Assembly (NCBI GenBank): GCA_963556695.1
Contig: CAUWAG010000013.1
Location: 2,046,001 to 2,110,000 of the forward strand
Source of the DNA: Anthostomella pinea
Taxonomy: Eukaryota > Ascomycota > Sordariomycetes > Xylariales > Xylariaceae
Direction of reading: 5' to 3'
Length of the DNA: 64,000 nucleotides
The notes under the pieces are model-generated. The model was not told the DNA's origin, did not search any database, and saw only the letters and a list, made by a program, of their open reading frames with translations. A program made the position numbers and the translations under genes. Below, one piece after another: positions 58,558-64,000 of the stretch (within the stretch, counting starts at the first letter, position 1; each line of letters begins with the position of its first letter).

Positions 58558-60333
58558 CCACCCGGGTAGGTAAGGTGCGATCGAGGGAAGGACTCGCTGA
58601 TCCCAGTTCCGTTCCCCGTTCTGCCCGTTCCCCCGTCTCCTCTAAATGGAAGGCCTGTAATTGGATAATGAGTTGTGTAAGCCTGTAACTTGTAAGCCCC
58701 GCGCCGTGGAGACGGAAGCTCGAAAGCTTGAAAGCCTGGAAGTTCTAGATCCTCTCAGCCTCTCTGCTGTCCATCACTTTCAATGTACACATTCAATTTG
58801 GAAACCCTTCAAGTTGCAAGGTTCCTACGCGGTAAGGTATGGTATTATATCTACCTATATAAGGTACTCACATTGGAAACACCATGCTGCAAGGTAAGAC
58901 AGGCAGGTATCATGCCTACATGCTGGCTTAGGCACGTGATTCAGTCCAGTACCTAAACAACAGTAACTTTCACGGCGATAGCAACGATGGGCACGCCAGC
59001 CACGATCCTCGGCTGACTGTCGAAGTCCCTATGACGAAAAACTCTACAACTTCAAGGTTGCCTCCTTGGCCATTGCTAGCTGCATGGATACCAACATCAC
59101 CGCCATCACCAAACACCCTGACACCATGAGCCAAGACCGACGGAACATGTGACCGTCTGCCTAGTGCATGTAAGCCCGGTGAGGTTTCTCCTTGGGGCTC
59201 TCCCATATTTGGAAGACGTCATCGTGTCTCTGTGTTTATCAAGGCGATATCTATAGACACAACCAGGCCCGCGCAAGGAACCTACCAAACCGTTCAAACC
59301 TCCAAGTGTGTATATCTTTGGCAACGGCCGAAAAGAGCATCACGAGGGACCAGGTATAATACGGTATTGGATCTAATCCTACAAGCGATGCGACTCATTT
59401 TACTATCAAGTTTGATGCCGCCCCGGCCTATGGCACCAATTCAAGCTTCAGTCTCAACATGCATGTGATTTCAGCAAAACCGAGATGCTCAGGCTTACAT
59501 ACCTTAAGATACCTAAGCAGAGCATCGACCGGAGTAGTGCATGGGATTTAGGTTGATCATAGGATTGGGGGTTAGCACATACCTAGAGATGACAACGCGA
59601 AGTCGCCTTTGCCGACTCTACATACAAGCACATTGTAGATACCTACTTAGATGTTCTATTTGTTCGAGAAGATGACCGGTACAGGCACGACAAGCACCAG
59701 GTTACAGTGCCGACGTGCCGTTTCCTCACACTGTAAAAACGACTGTATGGGTCAGTACCTAATCACCGGTTATTGGCAATCGCTATCCAATGACTCGGCA
59801 GTACTACTCAGCATGGCTCTGAGTGTGTCACAGTGTGCCACACTGTCTTGGTGAGGGCCGGCCATTAAGGATTAAGGGAACGCGCCACTCCAGAAATCAC
59901 ACCTTACGACCCCTACCTTTGCGTTTATGTCCACCTCCACTCCACTACTGTAAAGGCTAACAGAGACACAAAACGCTTATCACTTTAGGTAGGTACCCGA
60001 CACTTTGCATAAGTTACGACCTCCTACTCAACACCCGAACCTCCTGGTCCGACACGACAACGAAGACGACGAAGACGACGACGGCAAATGCCACTCGCCG
60101 CCAGCCCCGCCCGCCTCTTGCTCATTGTGGAATTCACGGGACGGAGCCGCCCTTTGATGGTAATCCTGTCCAGCCGCTGCCGCCTGATCTGAGATCTGAG
60201 ATCTGACATAATTGTTACCTCGACGTATCGGCATCGACATCGCTACCATTCTCCCATGATCTCGACACACATCGAATAGCCCCCCTTGGGCCACAACCAA
60301 CCGATCCTCCCCTGAAGAGGCACGCTGTTTATC
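58558..60333 (+). promoter_or_regulatory. Intergenic region upstream of the Doa10 gene
   Basis: No supported gene. Many TACCTA/TAGGTA words occur (for example at 59504-59515 and 59638-59645). The final ~350 bp are the promoter and leader of the gene at 60334. A (GAC/GAA)n stretch lies at 60058-60083. Confidence 0.45.
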
Positions 60334-63300
60334 ATGAACCTTCCGCCGCGCGACCTCGACCCACACCCGAATACCATCCCACGCCCGCAACTGGCCGCCG
60401 ACACGCCATCTGACACCATGAACGACCCCTCCGCCATCCTTCCCCAGGCCGCCGACAATGCCTCCAACCTTGATCCCGATGCATGTCGAATATGCAGGGG
60501 AGAGGGCACCGCCGACGAACCGCTATTCTATCCGTGCAAATGCAGTGGCAGCATCAAGTACGTCCATCAGGACTGTCTGATGGAGTGGCTGTCGCATTCA
60601 CAGAAGAAGCATTGCGAGCTCTGCAAGACCCCCTTCCGCTTTACCAAGCTGTACTCTCCCGACATGCCCAAGCGATTGCCGCTCAACGTGTTCATCAGCC
60701 ACATGACCAGGTACCTGTTTCGAAAAATCCTCTTCTGGCTGAGGGCTGCTTTGGTGGCGACTGTCTGGCTCGGCTGCCTTCCGTACTGCATGCGCTGGGT
60801 CTGGTCCTTCTTGTTCTGGGTCAGCGACGAGGGCTTCGGTGCCAGCCCATCTCCACTCGATCCCCGGAATGCGACTTCACTACGTGGCGGCGATCCGGCC
60901 TCGGTATCTGTCACCGGCACCGGCACCACCACTTGCCCCTCAACTCCTCTGCTGGCGTCCTCAACTACCGCGGCCACCCTGGGAGGCGCCATGGACCACC
61001 TGCCACTGTCAAGCCTGTTGAAGGCAATATCGAAACCTCTGGATGTAGCGAACCACTCGTGGCTGCGAATATTGTTCACCAGACCTAACACGACCGGGAG
61101 CATAGCACAGCAGTCGCTCCATCTCTTCAACGTGTCTTACGTCGACAAGCCTGCCGTCTCGCCTGTGCCTCACCAACACGGTTCTTTGCTTAGCGATATC
61201 ACAATTCTCAACAACATTACCCGTAACCCGACTATCAACCGAACCATTGTTGCTGTGCTCGAAGGTCAGGTCATCACTCTCCTCGTTATTGTGTGCTTCA
61301 TCTTGATCATCCTGGTTAGAGACTACGTGGTCCAGCAACAGCCCGAGATCAACATGCGGGCCGCTTTTGCTGCCGCCGAGAATGATATGCCACCGGCAGC
61401 CGCGCCTCTGGATGCCGCACGGCAAGGGCCAGACCCAGACGACGTCGTAGACAACGACAACGACAGCGACTACGATTCTACGACGGCCGTGGACGGTGAC
61501 GGGACCGCTGCGACGCCGAATGAACTCCAAAGAGAACTAGAAAATATGCGACTGCGACCGATTGCTGGGTTTCGCCGCAGACCGACCCGACAGGATGACG
61601 ATGAGCCAGTGCCGGAAAGCGGTACTGGGGCTGGTTCCCACACCCCTGCTTCCCCTATCACTACCCCCGGGGCTCTTGGGCATGAGGCCAGTAATCCTTC
61701 AGTCCACACAAGCGACCAGCATCTCGTCAACGAACTTCTATCGAGCCGCACCGAGCATGGCGATCATCTCAGAAGGCGCACAGGAAATGATGGTCAAGAT
61801 ACATCGCAGACTACGGTGAAGGAGTACTTGCGCATATACAGAGAAGCTGGAGGCGACCGAGAGAGGATTCTCCAAACCATTCAAGACGAGGGTCTCGAAT
61901 ACCGACTCCGGTATTGGGTTCGCGTGACTCATGCAATGGCTGCTGCGGACGGGCCCTCTGCTGTCAACAACAGAAGCAACCCCGCGTCGGCAGGTCCCGT
62001 CGTCAACGCAGGAACACTCGATGAGCGGGACTCAAACCAATCATTCTCGATATCAGGCTCGCTCCTGGCCCACGGCGCTGATAGTGATAGCTCGAGTTGG
62101 ACATGGGCTGAAAGTGAAGATGGTAATGATGCCAATGACTTGAACCGCGAGAAGGGTAAAGGGAGGGCTGAAGGACTCTTTGATCTCGACGAGTCTGCTG
62201 ATGCGGAGCGTACCTCAGGATGGCCATCAGGACCACGTCCGGGCGCTTCCTCAACTGAAGACGCGCAAGATGCCAGCGACTCGCCAGCGCTCTTGTCAAG
62301 CAGACCTCGGGCCGTTTCTGATGGTCCCCAGCACCACGAAGCCATCAATCCACTGGCCAACAACAACTGGTCGTTCTCAGGCATACCTGCAGAACGCCCT
62401 CCGCAAGCTGAAGATATCTCTGACGTGGCAGGCTTCAGTTTGACCCCTTCGACAGGCCAGTCCGCGTCGTCGCTACGCACTACAGAAGTCCTGACGCCTG
62501 CTTCCGTCGGAGATGAGATCGCTTCACCGAGTGTCGATGCTCATGCTGCTCAAATAACCCATGCACTTCCCAGTGAACCCGTGGAAACGAGGCAAATAAT
62601 ACTGGATTCGCATCACGAGGACGCCAACGCCAGCGCGACGCACCACCCAACCCCAGATGAAGTGGGCGAGGGAGCGTATAGGGGTGAGGGTGCCCTAGAC
62701 GTAGGTGCAGCTCCTAATGCTGTAGCTCAACGGCCAGGCAGCATTGTCGATCGAATGGCCGATTTCATGTGGGGTGACGTCCATCCAGGCCCCGCAGACG
62801 AAATAGAGGCCGAAGAAGCTGTAGACATCTTTGGCGACAATCAGAATGCTCCGTTTATGGACGACGGCGGCGATGGCGATGATGACGAAGAAGATGAACT
62901 CGACTTGGTTCCCGACGTTATGGAGGCTGCAGTCGCCGCTGGCTTAGACCCAGAAGCGATTGAAGACGCAGAGGATTTTGAGGGAATCATGGAGCTGATC
63001 GGCATGCGTGGGCCAGTGGCCGGTCTCCTCCAAAACGCCATTTTCTGCGCATTGCTTGTATCGATCACCATCTTCATGGGCATTTTCGCCCCTTATAACA
63101 TTGGGCGAGTGACCGTGTGGACCATTGCCAACCCGACTCGGCTCATTCGGATGGCGTTCAGTTTTGCCAAATCCGTGCAGGATGGCGTGTTGTTAGTTGG
63201 CGGATACTCGTCAACCGTCATCTTCACTCTCATCGAAGGACTGCGGCTATCTCTGAGAATGGACCAGGGGAAACATGTGATGCGCTCTTTAATACTCAAC

Positions 63301-64000
63301 GCCAAGCACATTTCAGCAGGCGCCTTTGACAGAATCGCGAGCAGCTTCATGTCTGAGATTCCGCTGATATCTGCTAGCGAGATGCGCAACTTTTCAGCCA
63401 TCAGCCACGAAGCTCTCATCCGCATCAAGGGCGATATCTTCTACGCCGCCTCGGCCGTTGCACACCTTATGGTCTACCTCTTCGGTGGGAACTATGCGGC
63501 CAAGTGGACGGCAGCAAAGACCTTTGCCAATGTGGCTGGATCGGCCGCTGTAGGATTCGTGAAGTCCATTCCTGGCATTGCCGTCCAACCAGGAACGTGG
63601 GTAATCAACTTGCAACTGCCCGAAGCAGCGTCCGCGGTAGATCCCAACCTCGTGTTCTGGAGTTCCCACGACAGGGCGTGGGCCGTCGTACTCGGGTACC
63701 TTTCGCTGTCAGTTCTTGCTGGCCTGTATCTGAGACGAGGAACACCGTTCTCGACCGGACAGACTGCGCAGGAATGGGAAGCGTCAATCATCGACGCCCT
63801 CAACCAAGCCAGCGGCGTTATGAAGGTGATTCTGATTATCAGTATAGAGATGCTGGTTTTCCCGTTATACTGCGGCCTCCTGCTTGACTTTGCCCTGCTT
63901 CCCCTCTTCGAGAACACGAGTCTCAAATCGCGACTTCTCTTCACCTATAATCATCCGCTCACCTCCATGTTTGTACACTGGTTCGTCGGTACCGGCTACA
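60334..64000 (+). CDS. Doa10/Ssm4-type ER membrane E3 ubiquitin ligase (partial)
   Basis: The 5' part, at least 1222 residues, of the ER-associated degradation ligase Doa10 (MARCH6/TEB4); the window edge removes the rest. One open frame runs to the end without a stop or needed intron. A C4HC3 RING-CH domain lies near the N terminus: CRICRGE, FYPCKCSGSIKYVHQDCLMEWL, CELCKTPF. Two helices follow closely (RKILFWLRAALVATVWLGCLPY; then one in VITLLVIVCFILIILV), then a long acidic, Ser-rich cytosolic loop (about residues 360-880) and further helices (GLLQNAIFCALLVSITIFMG, VLGYLSLSVLAGLYL, VMKVILIISIEMLVFPLY). The protein marks misfolded ER proteins and N-degron substrates with ubiquitin. The first in-frame ATG after an upstream stop is 60334; the ATG at 60418 has a better Kozak context (CACCATGA) and may be the real start. 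Confidence 0.92.
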   Translation, partial: MNLPPRDLDPHPNTIPRPQLAADTPSDTMNDPSAILPQAADNASNLDPDACRICRGEGTADEPLFYPCKCSGSIKYVHQDCLMEWLSHSQKKHCELCKTPFRFTKLYSPDMPKRLPLNVFISHMTRYLFRKILFWLRAALVATVWLGCLPYCMRWVWSFLFWVSDEGFGASPSPLDPRNATSLRGGDPASVSVTGTGTTTCPSTPLLASSTTAATLGGAMDHLPLSSLLKAISKPLDVANHSWLRILFTRPNTTGSIAQQSLHLFNVSYVDKPAVSPVPHQHGSLLSDITILNNITRNPTINRTIVAVLEGQVITLLVIVCFILIILVRDYVVQQQPEINMRAAFAAAENDMPPAAAPLDAARQGPDPDDVVDNDNDSDYDSTTAVDGDGTAATPNELQRELENMRLRPIAGFRRRPTRQDDDEPVPESGTGAGSHTPASPITTPGALGHEASNPSVHTSDQHLVNELLSSRTEHGDHLRRRTGNDGQDTSQTTVKEYLRIYREAGGDRERILQTIQDEGLEYRLRYWVRVTHAMAAADGPSAVNNRSNPASAGPVVNAGTLDERDSNQSFSISGSLLAHGADSDSSSWTWAESEDGNDANDLNREKGKGRAEGLFDLDESADAERTSGWPSGPRPGASSTEDAQDASDSPALLSSRPRAVSDGPQHHEAINPLANNNWSFSGIPAERPPQAEDISDVAGFSLTPSTGQSASSLRTTEVLTPASVGDEIASPSVDAHAAQITHALPSEPVETRQIILDSHHEDANASATHHPTPDEVGEGAYRGEGALDVGAAPNAVAQRPGSIVDRMADFMWGDVHPGPADEIEAEEAVDIFGDNQNAPFMDDGGDGDDDEEDELDLVPDVMEAAVAAGLDPEAIEDAEDFEGIMELIGMRGPVAGLLQNAIFCALLVSITIFMGIFAPYNIGRVTVWTIANPTRLIRMAFSFAKSVQDGVLLVGGYSSTVIFTLIEGLRLSLRMDQGKHVMRSLILNAKHISAGAFDRIASSFMSEIPLISASEMRNFSAISHEALIRIKGDIFYAASAVAHLMVYLFGGNYAAKWTAAKTFANVAGSAAVGFVKSIPGIAVQPGTWVINLQLPEAASAVDPNLVFWSSHDRAWAVVLGYLSLSVLAGLYLRRGTPFSTGQTAQEWEASIIDALNQASGVMKVILIISIEMLVFPLYCGLLLDFALLPLFENTSLKSRLLFTYNHPLTSMFVHWFVGTGY

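Overview
The window is a stretch of filamentous ascomycete chromosome, most likely from a Sordariomycete. Its genes are interrupted by short introns of about 50-100 nt with GTANGT-type donors, CTRAC-like branch points and CAG/TAG acceptors. It carries genes typical of filamentous fungi (SAT4-type membrane protein, Dal5-type MFS carrier, HeLo-domain protein, BIM1-like protein) and Fot1/pogo transposons, one of them lying in an AT-rich block that looks like repeat-induced point mutation (RIP). No rRNA, CRISPR array, virus or biosynthetic core enzyme was seen. The species cannot be named from this sequence.

Layout. 0-5.5 kb is gene-poor and holds a solo LTR and a long pyrimidine-rich leader. 5.6-14 kb holds a glycogen-targeting PP1 subunit, a secreted acid phosphatase, a CCC1/VIT1 iron-manganese transporter and a single-pass membrane protein. 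15-17.2 kb holds two Cys-rich genes that appear to share a module, one with three copies and one with a single copy. 17.8-20.2 kb is a complete-ended but broken pogo transposon. 21.4-25.3 kb is a large HeLo / pseudokinase / trypsin-like fusion. 26.6-31 kb is a divergent metal pair: a BIM1-like copper protein and a ferric reductase. 33-37 kb holds a stand-alone deaminase-fold protein and a P450. 39-43.8 kb holds arginyl-tRNA synthetase and a SAT4/rhodopsin-like membrane protein. 46.4 kb has a tRNA-like sequence. 47-54.3 kb holds an MFS transporter and a large Ala/Ser-repeat protein ending in RDEL. 55-58.6 kb is a transposon graveyard: a RIP-like pogo relic, LTR-like sequence and a second solo LTR of the same family as the first. 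60.3 kb to the end is the N-terminal part of a Doa10/Ssm4 ER ubiquitin ligase, cut by the window edge.

How the genes fit together. Most are independent housekeeping or membrane genes. The clearest theme is metal handling: ferric reductase, BIM1-like copper protein and CCC1. The two strongest candidates for something new are the HeLo-pseudokinase-protease protein, a plausible cell-death or allorecognition factor with an MLKL-like layout, and the Cys-module gene pair. Exon structures were built by hand; every multi-exon model closes in frame with canonical GT-AG introns, but none has transcript support here.
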